Positions 1 through 9,490 of a stretch of DNA of 64,000 bases are shown piece after piece; position 1 is the first letter of the stretch, and every line of letters begins with the position of its first letter. A program made the position numbers and the translations under genes. Below the pieces are notes generated by a model. It was given only the letters and a program-made list of their open reading frames with translations. It searched no databases and was not told where the DNA came from. Location of the stretch: positions 310,001 through 374,000 of the forward strand of contig NZ_JAKNCJ010000002.1 of assembly GCF_023509525.1 (NCBI RefSeq), in the 5' to 3' direction. The stretch is from Brachybacterium equifaecis (GTDB taxonomy: Bacteria; Actinomycetota; Actinomycetes; Actinomycetales; Dermabacteraceae).

Positions 1-1494
1 GGCGGTCATGGCGTCGTCGCTGGTCACGGGGCGCAGCACGACGGGGTGGCCGTAGGTGCGGCCGTCGCCCTGCACGCCGACGGAGCGCACGTCGGCCAGG
101 AGCACGACGGGGCACTGCCAGATGTCGCGGTCCAGTCCCGCAGCGGTCATCTCGGCGCGGGCGATCGCGTCGGCCGCGCGCAGGATGTCCAGGCGCTCCT
201 TGGTGACCTCGCCGATGATGCGGATCCCGAGGCCGGGGCCGGGGAACGGCTGGCGCCAGACGATCGCGTCGGGAAGGCCGAGCTCGCTGCCGACGGCGCG
301 CACCTCGTCCTTGAACAGTGCGCGCAGCGGCTCGACGAGCTCGAAGGAGAGATCCTCCGGGAGCCCGCCCACGTTGTGGTGGCTCTTGATGTTCGCTGCG
401 CCCTCGCCGCCGCCGGACTCGACGACGTCCGGGTAGAGAGTGCCCTGCACGAGGAAGGTCTTCGCGCCGGCGCCGTCGGGCCCGGCGGTCTCGAGGCCCC
501 CCTCGCCGTCGCCCTCGAGGACGCCCTGCCCGCGGAGGATGTCGGCCTGAGCCTGCTCGAACACGCGGATGAACTCGCGGCCGATGATCTTGCGCTTGGT
601 CTCGGGGTCGGTCACTCCGGCGAGCGCATCGAGGAAGCGCTTCTCGGCGTCGACGACGACGAGCTTCGCGCCGCCGGTGGAGTCGCCGAAGGCCTTCTCG
701 ATCTGCGCGGACTCGTCCTGGCGCATGAGGCCGTGGTCGACGTACACGCAGGTGAGGCGATCTCCGATCGCCCGCTGCACGAGGGCCGCGGCGACCGCGG
801 AGTCGACGCCGCCGGAGAGGCCGCAGATCGCGGTGCCCTCGCCGACCTGCGCGCGGATCCGCTCGACCTGCTCCTCGATGACGTGCCCGGTGGTCCAGGC
901 CGGCTCGATGCCCGCGCCGCGGTGCAGGAAGTTCTCCAGCACCTCCTGGCCGCGATCGGAGTGGCCGACCTCGGGGTGCCACTGCACGCCGAACAGGCGC
1001 TTGCCCGGATGCTCGAACGCCGCGACGGGAGAGCCCGGGGAGGTCGCGATGACCTCGAACCCTGCCGGCGCCTCGGAGACCGAGTCTCCGTGGCTCATCC
1101 ACACGTTCTGCTCGAGGTCCTGGCCCGCGAGGAGCTGGGAGGAGGCGTCGATCGCGCTGAGGCGGGTGGCGCCGTACTCGCGCACGCCCGTCGGCGCGAC
1201 CGTGCCGTCCAGCGCCGCAGCCATCGCCTGGAAGCCGTAGCACAGGCCGAGCACGGGGACCCCGGCCTCGAGGATCGCGGGATCCAGGCGTGGGGCGCCG
1301 TCGGCGTACACCGAGCTGGGGCCTCCGGAGAGGATGATCGCGAGCGGCTCGCGGGCGAGGATCTCGCTCGCGGGCATGCTGTGCGGAACGACTTCGGAGT
1401 ACACGTTCGCCTCGCGCACGCGCCGTGCGATGAGCTGGGCGTACTGGGCGCCGAAGTCGACGACGAGAACGGGACGCTGGTCTGTGTCAGTCAC
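1..1494 (-). CDS. guaA: GMP synthase (glutamine-hydrolysing), C-terminus cut by window edge
   Basis: Converts XMP to GMP with glutamine as amide donor, the last step of guanine nucleotide synthesis in the cytosol. Translation from GTG 1494 begins [20 protein letters not shown]. The N-terminal class I amidotransferase domain shows the nucleophile motif GLCYGFQ and the His-Glu motif QWHPE. The ATP pyrophosphatase domain follows with the P-loop [12 protein letters not shown], and the dimerisation domain shows [11 protein letters not shown] and [12 protein letters not shown]. The last part of the dimerisation domain lies beyond base 1. A Gly/Asp/Glu-rich insert of roughly 25 residues sits just before [11 protein letters not shown] and is longer than I know from other actinobacteria. 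The gene lies 4 bp after the DUF3817 gene and is probably co-transcribed with it. Confidence 0.96.
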   Translation of the reverse strand, partial: MTDTDQRPVLVVDFGAQYAQLIARRVREANVYSEVVPHSMPASEILAREPLAIILSGGPSSVYADGAPRLDPAILEAGVPVLGLCYGFQAMAAALDGTVAPTGVREYGATRLSAIDASSQLLAGQDLEQNVWMSHGDSVSEAPAGFEVIATSPGSPVAAFEHPGKRLFGVQWHPEVGHSDRGQEVLENFLHRGAGIEPAWTTGHVIEEQVERIRAQVGEGTAICGLSGGVDSAVAAALVQRAIGDRLTCVYVDHGLMRQDESAQIEKAFGDSTGGAKLVVVDAEKRFLDALAGVTDPETKRKIIGREFIRVFEQAQADILRGQGVLEGDGEGGLETAGPDGAGAKTFLVQGTLYPDVVESGGGEGAANIKSHHNVGGLPEDLSFELVEPLRALFKDEVRAVGSELGLPDAIVWRQPFPGPGLGIRIIGEVTKERLDILRAADAIARAEMTAAGLDRDIWQCPVVLLADVRSVGVQGDGRTYGHPVVLRPVTSDDAMTA

Positions 1495-1498
1495 GCCC

Positions 1499-1900
1499 TC
1501 AGTCTACGGGCCGCACCGCCCCGCGCTCCTCGTCCTGCAGGGTGGGCCGGCGCCGCAGATCCTCGACCATCCAGCCGTGGATCCAGCGCTCCCCGAAGAA
1601 GGACAGCACGGGCACCACGCCGTACAGCATGATCAGCAGCATCCGGGGCAGCTTCCAGCGCATCTTGTTCCACAGGTCGAAGCCGAGCACGACGTAGACC
1701 ATGTAGATCACGCCGTGGATCGGCGACCAGGCGCGCGAGATGCTCCCCCAGGTGCCCTCGGGGTCACCGGAGATCACGTAGCGCATCACCATGATCGCCA
1801 CCAGCACCAGCAGGGCGATGCCCTCGGCGACTGCGGCGAAGCGGAAGCGGGCGAAGGACGCGCGGACGGCGACCTCATCGAGCGGGCGCGGAGTCGGCAC
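1499..1900 (-). CDS. DUF3817 family small membrane protein
   Basis: A 133-residue integral membrane protein with about three hydrophobic segments (around residues 20-43, 60-80 and 85-103). The pattern [12 protein letters not shown] followed by W-N-K-M-R-W is typical of actinobacterial DUF3817 proteins. No biochemical function is established for that family. The start is GTG 1900, overlapping the end of the SURF1 gene by 26 bp. The stop lies 4 bp before guaA. The overlap implies translational coupling with SURF1. Confidence 0.88.
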   Translation of the reverse strand: MPTPRPLDEVAVRASFARFRFAAVAEGIALLVLVAIMVMRYVISGDPEGTWGSISRAWSPIHGVIYMVYVVLGFDLWNKMRWKLPRMLLIMLYGVVPVLSFFGERWIHGWMVEDLRRRPTLQDEERGAVRPVD

Positions 1901-2762
1901 CGGTCTCTTCTCTCTCGTGCGGGACAGGGTTCACGGGCGGGGCGCTTCCCGCCGTCGGTTCAGCGTCGGCCGACGGGCCGACGACCGCGGCGGCGGCGCG
2001 CTCGGCGAGCGCCTCGCGGGCAGCGGCGCGCTCGTCGAGGACGACCGTGCGCACGGAGCGCCACCACAGGTACAGGAAGAATCCGCCGAAGACGATCCAC
2101 TGCAGGGCGTATCCGAGATTCTGCCAGTCGAGCCCGGCGGAGAACGCGGACTGCGCGGCGGGCATCCCCTGCAGGGGCGCGGGGGCGTCCTGCACGGCGA
2201 TGTAGCCGTAGTACATCGGGCCGCCCCAGGTGTTCACCAGCAGCGGGGTCGCGATCTGCTGGGCGATGCCGCCGCTGACGCCGCTGGTGGCGGACTCGCT
2301 CGCCTCGAGGCGTCCGCTGACCTGCACCGTCCCTTCCGGCGGGGCGGGGATCGCCGAGGGGTCGAGGGTGCCGTCGGCCCGGATGGCGACGGATTCGGGG
2401 AGCCACCCGCGGGCGACGGGCAGGCGGGCGATGGAGCCGTCGGCCTGGGTGACGTGCAGGGCCGTGACGATGATCGCGGCGCTCTGCCCGTCGATCTGCC
2501 GGCCGGGGATGACGATCTGCTCCTCGGGAGCGAAGACGCCCTCCACGCGGGCGGTCGTGCCGACGAGCTCGTTGGTCACGGGGCTGCCGGGCTCGAGCAC
2601 TGCGGTGAGGTCGTTCACGGTCTCGGAGACCTCGGTGCGCGCGGTCATCGCGCGGTGCGCGCGATCCCACTGCCAGGTGGCGAGCAGTCCGCACACGATC
2701 GTCGCCGCGATCATCAGGGCCAGCAGGCCCAGGAATCGGGGGCGGAGAGCGACGCGGAGCAC
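1875..2762 (-). CDS. SURF1 family protein (cytochrome oxidase biogenesis)
   Basis: A 295-residue protein with the SURF1 layout: an N-terminal transmembrane helix (about residues 8-28) followed by the signature GLLATWQWDRAHR, a periplasmic domain, and a second helix near residues 212-236 (LGYALQWIVFGGFFLYLWWR). SURF1 proteins assist assembly and haem insertion of aa3-type cytochrome c oxidase. The start is GTG 2762, with a TAGAAT box six bases upstream and no Shine-Dalgarno, so the mRNA is probably leaderless. It is first in a SURF1-DUF3817-guaA run. Confidence 0.92.
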   Translation of the reverse strand: MLRVALRPRFLGLLALMIAATIVCGLLATWQWDRAHRAMTARTEVSETVNDLTAVLEPGSPVTNELVGTTARVEGVFAPEEQIVIPGRQIDGQSAAIIVTALHVTQADGSIARLPVARGWLPESVAIRADGTLDPSAIPAPPEGTVQVSGRLEASESATSGVSGGIAQQIATPLLVNTWGGPMYYGYIAVQDAPAPLQGMPAAQSAFSAGLDWQNLGYALQWIVFGGFFLYLWWRSVRTVVLDERAAAREALAERAAAAVVGPSADAEPTAGSAPPVNPVPHEREETGADSAPAR

Positions 2763-2768
2763 CTCGCC

Positions 2769-2774
2769 ATTCTA
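2769..2774 (-). promoter_or_regulatory. -10 box of leaderless SURF1 transcript
   Basis: TAGAAT lies 6 nt before the GTG start. This would place the transcription start at or next to the start codon. Confidence 0.5.
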
Positions 2775-2865
2775 CGCGGCGCCCCTGAGCGGGCCCGGAG
2801 CGCGGTCCCGCGCGGCCCGACGCCCGCGCGGGACCCCAGTCCTTCGCAGGAGCCCTCCCAGCACC

Positions 2866-2871
2866 TATCCT
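2866..2871 (+). promoter_or_regulatory. -10 box of leaderless pta transcript
   Basis: TATCCT lies 6 nt before GTG 2878 and there is no Shine-Dalgarno. This supports both the chosen start and a leaderless mRNA. Confidence 0.5.
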
Positions 2872-2877
2872 GAGGGC

Positions 2878-5022
2878 GTGTCCCACAGCGTGTATGTCGC
2901 CAGCCCTGAAGGAATGACCGGCAAGTCGAGCGTGGCCCTGGGCCTGCTCGAGGCCCTCGCCGCCCGCACGGATCGGGTGGGCGTCTTCCGCCCCGTCTAC
3001 AAGGCCGAGGCGGAGCACGATGCCGCCGTCGAGCTGCTCACCAGCCACCCTGCCGTCGACCAGTCCTACGAGGACGCCCTCGGCGTGGACTCCCAGCGCA
3101 CTCTGGATGATCCGGACGGCGCCCACGAGGAGATCCTGCGCCGCTACCACCAGCTCGCCGCGCAGCACTCCGCGCTGATCGTCATCGGCTCCGACTACGA
3201 CGACGTCGCCAACCCCACCGAGCTCGCGTTCAACGCCGAGGTCGCCGCGAACCTCGGCTCCCCCGTCGTCATCGTGGTCTCCGGCATCGACCGCACCCCC
3301 GAACAGATCGCCGCGCTCGCCTCGGTGAGCGTGCAGGAGTTCACCTCCCACCACTCGACCCCGATCGCGCTCGTCGTGAACCGCGCCGACGCCGACGCGC
3401 TCGAGAGCGTGCGCGAGGCCGTCAGCGCCCGCATGCCCGCCGGCATGATCGTCGCCGCGATGCCCGAGAACCCGGTGATCATGGCGCCGACGGTCGGCGC
3501 CATCCGCAGCGCCGTCGGCGGCACCCTCGTGCAGGGCAACCCGGAGTGGCTCGGGCGCGTCGCGCTCGGCACCGTCGTCGCCGCGATGAGCCTGCCGAAC
3601 GTGCTGAAGCGCCTCACCGAGAACTGCACGGTGGTCGCTCCCGGCGACCGCTACGACCTGCTCCCCGGCCTGCTGCTCGCCCAGCAGTCCGGCACCTTCC
3701 CCGCGCTGAGCTCGATCGTCCTGACCGGCGGGTACGACGTCCCCGAGGAGATCACGCGCCTGCTCAGCGGCGTCCCGCAGGACCTCCCCCTCATCGTCAC
3801 CGAGTCCTCGACCTTCGACACCGCGCTCGCCGTCGCGCAGACCCGCGGGCGGCTCAGCGCCGACAGCCCCCAGAAGCTCGACGCCGCGCGCCGCGACGTC
3901 TCCGCCTACCTGCCGCTGGAGGAGCTGCTCGACACCGTGGACGTCACCCGCAGCGACGTGGTCACGCCCATGATGTTCGAGTTCGAGCTGCTGGCCCGCG
4001 CCCGCGGCGAGAAGAAGCGGATCGTGCTGCCCGAGGGCGACGAGCCCCGCATCCTCGAGGCCGCCGCCGCGATCCTCGCGCGCGGCGTCGCCGACCTGAT
4101 CCTGCTGGGCGACGAGACGGCGATCCGCTCGAAGGCCGCGCAGCTCGGCCACGACATCTCCGCCGCGCGCGTCGTCTCCCCGAGCGATCCGGAGCTCGTG
4201 GAGACCTTCGCCGCCGAGTACGCCCGGCTGCGCGCGAAGAAGGGCGTCACCCTCGAGGAGGCCCGCGAGAGGATCCAGGACGTCTCCTACTTCGGGACGA
4301 TGATGGTGCAGCTCGGCGAGGCCGACGGCATGGTCTCCGGCGCGGTCCACTCGACCGCGCACACCATCCGCCCCAGCTTCGAGATCATCAAGACCAAGCC
4401 CGGCGCGAAGATCGTCTCCTCCGTGTTCCTCATGGCGCTCCAGGACCGGGTGCTCGTGTACGGCGACTGCGCCGTCAACCCCGATCCCACGGCCGACGAG
4501 CTCGCCGACATCGCCGCGCAGTCCGCCGAGACGGCCCGCCAGTTCGGCGTGGAGCCGCGCGTGGCGATGCTGTCGTACTCCACCGGCACCTCCGGCAGCG
4601 GGGCCGACGTCGACAAGGTGCGCGCCGCGACCGAGGCCGTGCGCGCCCAGCACCCGGATCTCGACGTCGAGGGGCCGATCCAGTACGACGCCGCCGTGGA
4701 CGCCTCGGTCGCCCAGACGAAGCTGCCCGACAGCGCCGTCGCCGGGCGCGCCACCGTGTTCGTCTTCCCCGACCTCAACACCGGCAACAACACGTACAAG
4801 GCCGTGCAGCGCTCGGCCGGGGCGATCGCCATCGGCCCGGTCCTGCAGGGACTGAACAAGCCCGTCAACGACCTCTCCCGCGGGGCGCTGGTGGACGACA
4901 TCATCAACACCGTCGTCATCACCGCCATCCAGGCGCAGGCGGCCGACGCCGACGCGCCCGCCCCCGCTGCCGACCCGACGCAGGCGCAGTCCGCCCCCTC
5001 TGACCAGAAGGATCCCGCATGA
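2878..5022 (+). CDS. pta: phosphate acetyltransferase
   Basis: Interconverts acetyl-CoA and acetyl phosphate in the cytosol. It is the long (type II) form of 714 residues. An N-terminal P-loop-like ATPase domain (VYVASPEGMTGKSSVALG) is followed by a DRTGG-type middle domain. The catalytic PTA_PTB domain starts near residue 365 (GEKKRIVLPEGDEPR) and contains YFGTMMVQLGEADGMVSG and FPDLNTGNNTYKAVQR. The start at GTG 2878 is chosen because a TATCCT -10 element precedes it by 6 nt and homology begins there. An upstream in-frame extension exists but has no family similarity. The stop overlaps the ackA start (ATGA), so the two enzymes are translationally coupled. Confidence 0.96.
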   Translation: MSHSVYVASPEGMTGKSSVALGLLEALAARTDRVGVFRPVYKAEAEHDAAVELLTSHPAVDQSYEDALGVDSQRTLDDPDGAHEEILRRYHQLAAQHSALIVIGSDYDDVANPTELAFNAEVAANLGSPVVIVVSGIDRTPEQIAALASVSVQEFTSHHSTPIALVVNRADADALESVREAVSARMPAGMIVAAMPENPVIMAPTVGAIRSAVGGTLVQGNPEWLGRVALGTVVAAMSLPNVLKRLTENCTVVAPGDRYDLLPGLLLAQQSGTFPALSSIVLTGGYDVPEEITRLLSGVPQDLPLIVTESSTFDTALAVAQTRGRLSADSPQKLDAARRDVSAYLPLEELLDTVDVTRSDVVTPMMFEFELLARARGEKKRIVLPEGDEPRILEAAAAILARGVADLILLGDETAIRSKAAQLGHDISAARVVSPSDPELVETFAAEYARLRAKKGVTLEEARERIQDVSYFGTMMVQLGEADGMVSGAVHSTAHTIRPSFEIIKTKPGAKIVSSVFLMALQDRVLVYGDCAVNPDPTADELADIAAQSAETARQFGVEPRVAMLSYSTGTSGSGADVDKVRAATEAVRAQHPDLDVEGPIQYDAAVDASVAQTKLPDSAVAGRATVFVFPDLNTGNNTYKAVQRSAGAIAIGPVLQGLNKPVNDLSRGALVDDIINTVVITAIQAQAADADAPAPAADPTQAQSAPSDQKDPA

Positions 5023-6245
5023 GCATCCGCGCACCCGAGCAGGCCGGATCCACGATCCTGGTCATCAACTCCGGCTCCTCCTCGCTGAAGTTCCAGCTCC
5101 TGGACCCCGGCACCGGCGACGTGTTCGCGAGCGGCATCGTCGAGCGCATCGGCCTCGAGCAGGGCCAGGCGAAGATCGCCGCCGGCGAGCGCGAGGCGCC
5201 CTTCACGGGCGCCGTGCCCGACCACGTCGAGGCGATGCGCGTGGTGACGCGGCTGTTCGAGGAGGTCGGCATCTCGCTCGCCGACTCGCACATCGTGGCC
5301 GTCGGCCATCGCGTGGTGCAGGGCGGATCGGACTTCTCCGAGCCGACCCTCATCGACCAGTCGGTGCGCGACCGGATCGCCGAGCTCGGCGCGCTCGCCC
5401 CACTGCACAATCCCGCGGCGGTCGACGGCATCGACGCCGCGCTCGCCCTGTTCCCGGCGATCCCGCACGTGGCGGTCTTCGACACCGCGTTCTTCGCGGA
5501 TCTGCCCGAGGCCGCGCGCACGTACGCGCTGAACAAGGAGATCGCCGACGCCCACCAGGTGCGCCGCTACGGCGCCCACGGCACGAGCCATGCCTACGTC
5601 TCCGCGCAGGTCGCGCAGAAGCTGGCCGACGAGGGCCAGGACGTCTCCGACCTCAAGCAGATCGTGCTGCACCTGGGCAATGGGGCCTCGGCCTCGGCCG
5701 TGCACGGCGGGGAGGCCGTGGAGACCTCGATGGGCCTCACGCCCCTCGAGGGCCTGGTCATGGGCACCCGCACTGGTGACATCGACCCCAGCATCTACGC
5801 GCACCTGCATCGCACCGTCGGCATGAGCGCCGCGGAGATCGACACCGTGCTGAACAAGAAGTCCGGCATGCAGGGCCTGTGCGGCATGAGCGACTTCCGT
5901 GACATCACCGCCGCGATCGAGCAGGGCGATGCGCAGGCCGAGCTCGCCATGCAGATCTATGTGCACCGGCTGAAGAAGTACCTCGGCTCCTACGCCTTCG
6001 TGCTCGGCGGCCTGGACGTCATCACCTTCACCGCGGGCATCGGAGAGAACGTGCCGGAAGTGCGCGAGCGCCTCCTGGACGGGCTCGAGGCCTTCGGGAT
6101 CCGCCTGGATCCGGCCAAGAACGCCGAGCGCTCCAAGGAGGTTCGCGTGATCTCCGCCGAGGACTCCGACGTGCTGGTGCTCGTGCTGCCGACGAACGAG
6201 GAGCTCGCGATCGCGCAGCAGGCGCTGGACGTCGCGCGCGCCTGA
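5019..6245 (+). CDS. ackA: acetate kinase
   Basis: Makes ATP and acetate from acetyl phosphate, or the reverse, and completes the Pta-AckA pathway. The 408 residues match the family length. Visible ASKHA motifs are TILVINSGSSSLKFQLL at the N-terminus, VGHRVVQGG, FDTAFF, RRYGAHGTSHAYVS, LHLGNGASASAV, MGLTPLEGLVMGTRTGDIDP and FTAGIGENVPEVRE. ATG 5019 overlaps the pta stop by four bases. The downstream region holds short tandem repeats and a hairpin. Confidence 0.97.
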   Translation: MSIRAPEQAGSTILVINSGSSSLKFQLLDPGTGDVFASGIVERIGLEQGQAKIAAGEREAPFTGAVPDHVEAMRVVTRLFEEVGISLADSHIVAVGHRVVQGGSDFSEPTLIDQSVRDRIAELGALAPLHNPAAVDGIDAALALFPAIPHVAVFDTAFFADLPEAARTYALNKEIADAHQVRRYGAHGTSHAYVSAQVAQKLADEGQDVSDLKQIVLHLGNGASASAVHGGEAVETSMGLTPLEGLVMGTRTGDIDPSIYAHLHRTVGMSAAEIDTVLNKKSGMQGLCGMSDFRDITAAIEQGDAQAELAMQIYVHRLKKYLGSYAFVLGGLDVITFTAGIGENVPEVRERLLDGLEAFGIRLDPAKNAERSKEVRVISAEDSDVLVLVLPTNEELAIAQQALDVARA

Positions 6246-6309
6246 GCGCCGGAGACTCTGCGCGCCGGAAACCCTGAGCGCCGGAAACCCTGAGGCACGG
6301 AGACCTCGG
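6246..6309 (+). repeat. tandem 16-bp repeat after ackA
   Basis: Two perfect copies of GCGCCGGAAACCCTGA (6262-6277 and 6278-6293) are preceded by a degenerate copy (6246-6261) and followed by a weaker one (6294-6309). The array begins directly after the ackA stop. Its function is unknown. Confidence 0.8.
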
Positions 6310-6333
6310 GCAGTATCCTGGCCGGGACCTTCG

Positions 6334-6364
6334 GACACCCGCGCTCCCCAAGGGCGCGGGCGTC
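6334..6364 (+). terminator. hairpin between ackA and the first EIIC gene
   Basis: GACACCCGCGC and GCGCGGGCGTC pair with one mismatch around a 9-nt loop, without a clear T tract. A TATCCT -10-like element lies upstream at 6314-6319. The hairpin could therefore also sit in the leader of the next gene and act as an attenuator. Confidence 0.45.
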
Positions 6365-6389
6365 CGTCTCCTCGCCCCCGGAAGCGCCA

Positions 6390-7898
6390 ATGGAATCCGC
6401 CCGCACCACCTTCTACGAGGTCCTGCCGTATGCGCTGGCGATCCTCGATGCGTTCTTCAGCTTCCCCGCGCTGCTGATCGCCCTGGTGGCGCTGGCCGGT
6501 CTGCTGCTGCAGCGCGCGAGCACCGGCGAGGTCGTTCGGGGGGCGCTGAAGACGGAGCTCGGGTATCTGCTGCTCGTCGTGGGCCTCGGCCTGCTGGCCT
6601 ACGCCCTGGTCCCGATGAACCTCATGCTCGAAGGCGCCCTCGGCGTTCCCGGCATCGTCCCCGACAGCGCCGCGATGCTCCAGGACATCCAGGACTTCGA
6701 GTGGACGCTCATGCCTGCCCTCACCTTCGGGGGCTTCGCCGTCGCCCTCGTCCTGGCGCGGCTGACGCCGCTGCGCTACGTGCCGGTCAGCGGGACGCAG
6801 GTGCTGCTGCTGGCGGCGCTCGTGACGCTCGTGATCGGCGACCGGCGCGTGGGGAGCGGGGTGAGCACCCTCGTGGGATGCGTGCTCGTGGGCATCATGC
6901 TGGTGGCGGTCCCGGCGCTCGTGCAGCCATTCGTCCGCAAGGCGACCGGCGGCACGCCCGTCGCGATCAGCCACGCCGGCAGCGCCGGGATGATCGTCGC
7001 GGGGCTCGTCGGCCGCCTCGTCGATCCCCGGGGGCGCAGCCGAGCGACGGACACGGCGAGCGACGCGGAGGACGTCGATGCCACGCAGAACACCGTGTTC
7101 GTGACCTTCGCGGTCGGCACCGTGCTGGGCCTGGGGCTCGCCATCGCGAGCCTGCTGCGCGTCGGGGAGCCGGAGGCGTTCCGCGTCTTCGAGGCCACGC
7201 CCAAGGAGTGGCTCGGGTACCTCATGCTCGCGGGGCTGCACGGCATGATGCTCGGCGTCGGCATCCTCGCCGCCTACCTCGGCGGGCACCTGCTGCTGGG
7301 ATCCCTCGTGCCCGCGTTCCGCGGGATCGCCGATCGGGCATTCCCCGGTGCCGTCCCGGCAATGGACGCCCCGATCCTGTTCCCCTTCGCCCCGAACGCC
7401 ATGCTGATCGGCTTCCTGTCGAGCCTCGCTGGCGGCATCGCGACCGCGCTCGCGCTGGCCGCCTCCGGCGTGACCATGGGACCGTGGATCGTGCTGCCGA
7501 GCCTGGTCGCACATCTGTTCACCGGCGGCGCGGCAGGCGTGATCGGCAATGCGACCGGCGGGCGGCGAGGCGCCGTCGCCGGAGCGTTCGTCAGCGGGAT
7601 CCTCGTCGCGCTGCTGCCGCTGCTGCTGGTGTCCACTCTCCGGATCCCGGGGTGGATGGACATCCCCTTCGCCGATACCGACCTCGCCTGGCTCGGCGCT
7701 CTGCTGTCGCTCAGCGCCCTCGATGACCCGATGATCTCCACGCTCGTGCTGCTCGCAATCGGGGCGGCCCTCCTCGGCGTCGCGATCCTCGTGCAGCGCC
7801 GCATCGTGGATGCCGGCTGGGATCCCGCACCGCGCCGAAAGGCCGACGACGCCGTCGAGGTGAAGATCATCGAGGAGAAGGGCCGTGCGCGGGGCTGA
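6390..7898 (+). CDS. UlaA/SgaT-like PTS EIIC permease, copy 1
   Basis: A 502-residue polytopic membrane protein resembling the ascorbate PTS transporter UlaA (EIIC-SgaT family). Collinear landmarks are PALLIALVALAGLLLQR with GEVVRGALKTELGYLLL near the N-terminus, a central GGTPVAISHAG, and PAFRGIADRAFPGAVPAMDAP followed by FPFAPNAMLIGF. The last matches the UlaA sequence around EAFNGISQRLIPGAV and SFAPNAV. The Gln-rich stretch after the His in UlaA (GHQQQ) is not conserved, so the substrate may differ. No EIIA or EIIB gene is nearby. It is followed after 36 bp by a paralogue. Confidence 0.8.
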   Translation: MESARTTFYEVLPYALAILDAFFSFPALLIALVALAGLLLQRASTGEVVRGALKTELGYLLLVVGLGLLAYALVPMNLMLEGALGVPGIVPDSAAMLQDIQDFEWTLMPALTFGGFAVALVLARLTPLRYVPVSGTQVLLLAALVTLVIGDRRVGSGVSTLVGCVLVGIMLVAVPALVQPFVRKATGGTPVAISHAGSAGMIVAGLVGRLVDPRGRSRATDTASDAEDVDATQNTVFVTFAVGTVLGLGLAIASLLRVGEPEAFRVFEATPKEWLGYLMLAGLHGMMLGVGILAAYLGGHLLLGSLVPAFRGIADRAFPGAVPAMDAPILFPFAPNAMLIGFLSSLAGGIATALALAASGVTMGPWIVLPSLVAHLFTGGAAGVIGNATGGRRGAVAGAFVSGILVALLPLLLVSTLRIPGWMDIPFADTDLAWLGALLSLSALDDPMISTLVLLAIGAALLGVAILVQRRIVDAGWDPAPRRKADDAVEVKIIEEKGRARG

Positions 7899-7934
7899 GG
7901 CCCGGCGCGCACCCGCGGCGGAAGGCCCCGTTCG

Positions 7935-9476
7935 ATGCCCACGATCCCCGATCTGCTGCCCTCGCTGGAGATGATCCTCGATGCGCTCCCGGGCCTGTCG
8001 GTCGTTCTGGTCTCGCTGGTGGCTCTCGCCGGTCTGCTGCTGCAGCGGGCGAGAGCATTCGAGGTGGTGGTCGGGACGCTGAGGGCGGGGACCGGGGTCG
8101 CGGTGCTCGCGGCCGGCACAGCTCTGACGCTCCTGAGCCTCGGCGAGATGAGCCCCCTGCTCACGGCAGCCTTCGGCATCGATGCGCACGGGACCACGGG
8201 CAGCGATCTGCGCGGCGTCCTGCCCGACAGCCGAGCGGCGCTCTCCATGGCGCAGACTCTCGATCTGCCGATGATCGCCGCTCTGGCCCTCGGCGGTCTC
8301 GCAGTGGCCCTGCTCCTCGCGCGCGTGACTCCTCTGCGCGTCGTGCCCCTCAGCGGCACCGCCGTGCTGCTGCTGGCGGCCCTCCTGGCACAGGTCCTCG
8401 CCGGATCCGGCGCAGGCCGCGGTGCGAGCATCCTCGTCGGCAGCGCGGTGGCGGGGGTCGTGCTGGTGGCGATGCCGGCGCTGCTGCAGCCGTTCGTCCG
8501 CAGAGTCACCGGGGGCGCTCCCGTCGCGATCAGCGACCTCGGCGCCACGGGCCTGATCGCGGCGGGAGCGGCCGGTCGTCTCGTCGACCCCCGCGGTCGC
8601 AGCAGCTCGACTGACCCCCTCCCGGTCGCGGAGGACGCGGTGCCGATGCGGGGAACCGCTGTCGGCGCGGTAGCGGTCATGCTCCTTCTGAGCGTCGCGA
8701 TCGGGATCGCGGAACTCGTGAGCGCGAGAGCGAGAGCGGAAGCTCCTCTCCTCGATCCGCTCGTCATCGCTGCGCTCAGCATCATCGGCCTGGGCCTCTC
8801 CCTGGCCCTGGGGCTCATCCTCATCCACGTCGGAGCGCAGCGGCTCCTGCGCTCGCTGCTGCCCGCGTTCCGGGGTATCGCCGACCGAGTGCTCCCCGGC
8901 GCGGTCCCCGCGCTCCCGGTGCAGGTGCTCTTCCCCTTCGCCCCGAACGCCGTGCTGATCGGGTTCGTGGCGAGCCTGGCCGCGGGGATCGGGGCCGGTC
9001 TCGGTCTCATGGCGGCCGGCGGCGGCCGGCTGGCCGCAGACCTGACCGTGGCGGAAGGGACTGCGGTCGCCTCGTGGGTCGTGCTGCCGAGCCTGGTCGC
9101 CCATCTGCTCAGCGGCGGCGCGGCGGGGGTGATCGGCAACGCGACCGGCGGCCGCCGCGGTGCCGTCGCCGGGGCCGTCGTCAACGGCCTCCTGATCACG
9201 GTCCTGCCGCTGGTGCTGCTGGCCGCCCTCGGTCTCTCGGGGTGGGACGACACCGTCTTCGCCGACACCGACCTCGCCTGGCTCGGGGCGCTCCTGTCGC
9301 TGGGCACCGTCAGCAGCCCGGTGGTCTCGATCCTCGTGCTGCTCGCGATCGGAGCCGCGCTGCTCGGCGCAGCGATCCTCATGCAGCGCCGGATCGTCGA
9401 TGCCGGCTGGGATCCTGCTCCGCACCGGCGGGCCCCGGGTACGGTCGAGGTCATCGAGAAGTCCGCCCGCCCCTGA
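7935..9476 (+). CDS. UlaA/SgaT-like PTS EIIC permease, copy 2
   Basis: A 513-residue paralogue of the preceding gene, collinear along its full length. It shares the ending QRRIVDAGWDPAP and the block LLPAFRGIADRVLPGAVPALP-FPFAPNAVLIGF. The central motif reads GGAPVAISDLGATG, so the His seen in copy 1 and in UlaA is replaced by Asp. A tandem duplication followed by divergence is the simplest origin. The two copies may form a heterodimer or have different substrates. Orphan EIIC proteins of this type may need cytosolic EIIA/EIIB from elsewhere or work as PTS-independent transporters. This is inference. Confidence 0.8.
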   Translation: MPTIPDLLPSLEMILDALPGLSVVLVSLVALAGLLLQRARAFEVVVGTLRAGTGVAVLAAGTALTLLSLGEMSPLLTAAFGIDAHGTTGSDLRGVLPDSRAALSMAQTLDLPMIAALALGGLAVALLLARVTPLRVVPLSGTAVLLLAALLAQVLAGSGAGRGASILVGSAVAGVVLVAMPALLQPFVRRVTGGAPVAISDLGATGLIAAGAAGRLVDPRGRSSSTDPLPVAEDAVPMRGTAVGAVAVMLLLSVAIGIAELVSARARAEAPLLDPLVIAALSIIGLGLSLALGLILIHVGAQRLLRSLLPAFRGIADRVLPGAVPALPVQVLFPFAPNAVLIGFVASLAAGIGAGLGLMAAGGGRLAADLTVAEGTAVASWVVLPSLVAHLLSGGAAGVIGNATGGRRGAVAGAVVNGLLITVLPLVLLAALGLSGWDDTVFADTDLAWLGALLSLGTVSSPVVSILVLLAIGAALLGAAILMQRRIVDAGWDPAPHRRAPGTVEVIEKSARP

Positions 9477-9490
9477 TTTGAGGAGCCCTG

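Noticed and set aside
4287-9425. Very long minus-strand open frame across pta, ackA and the EIIC genes
   Set aside because: An artefact of high GC: composition is Arg/His/Gln-rich, and the plus strand carries recognisable enzymes. Similar shadows occur opposite most genes.
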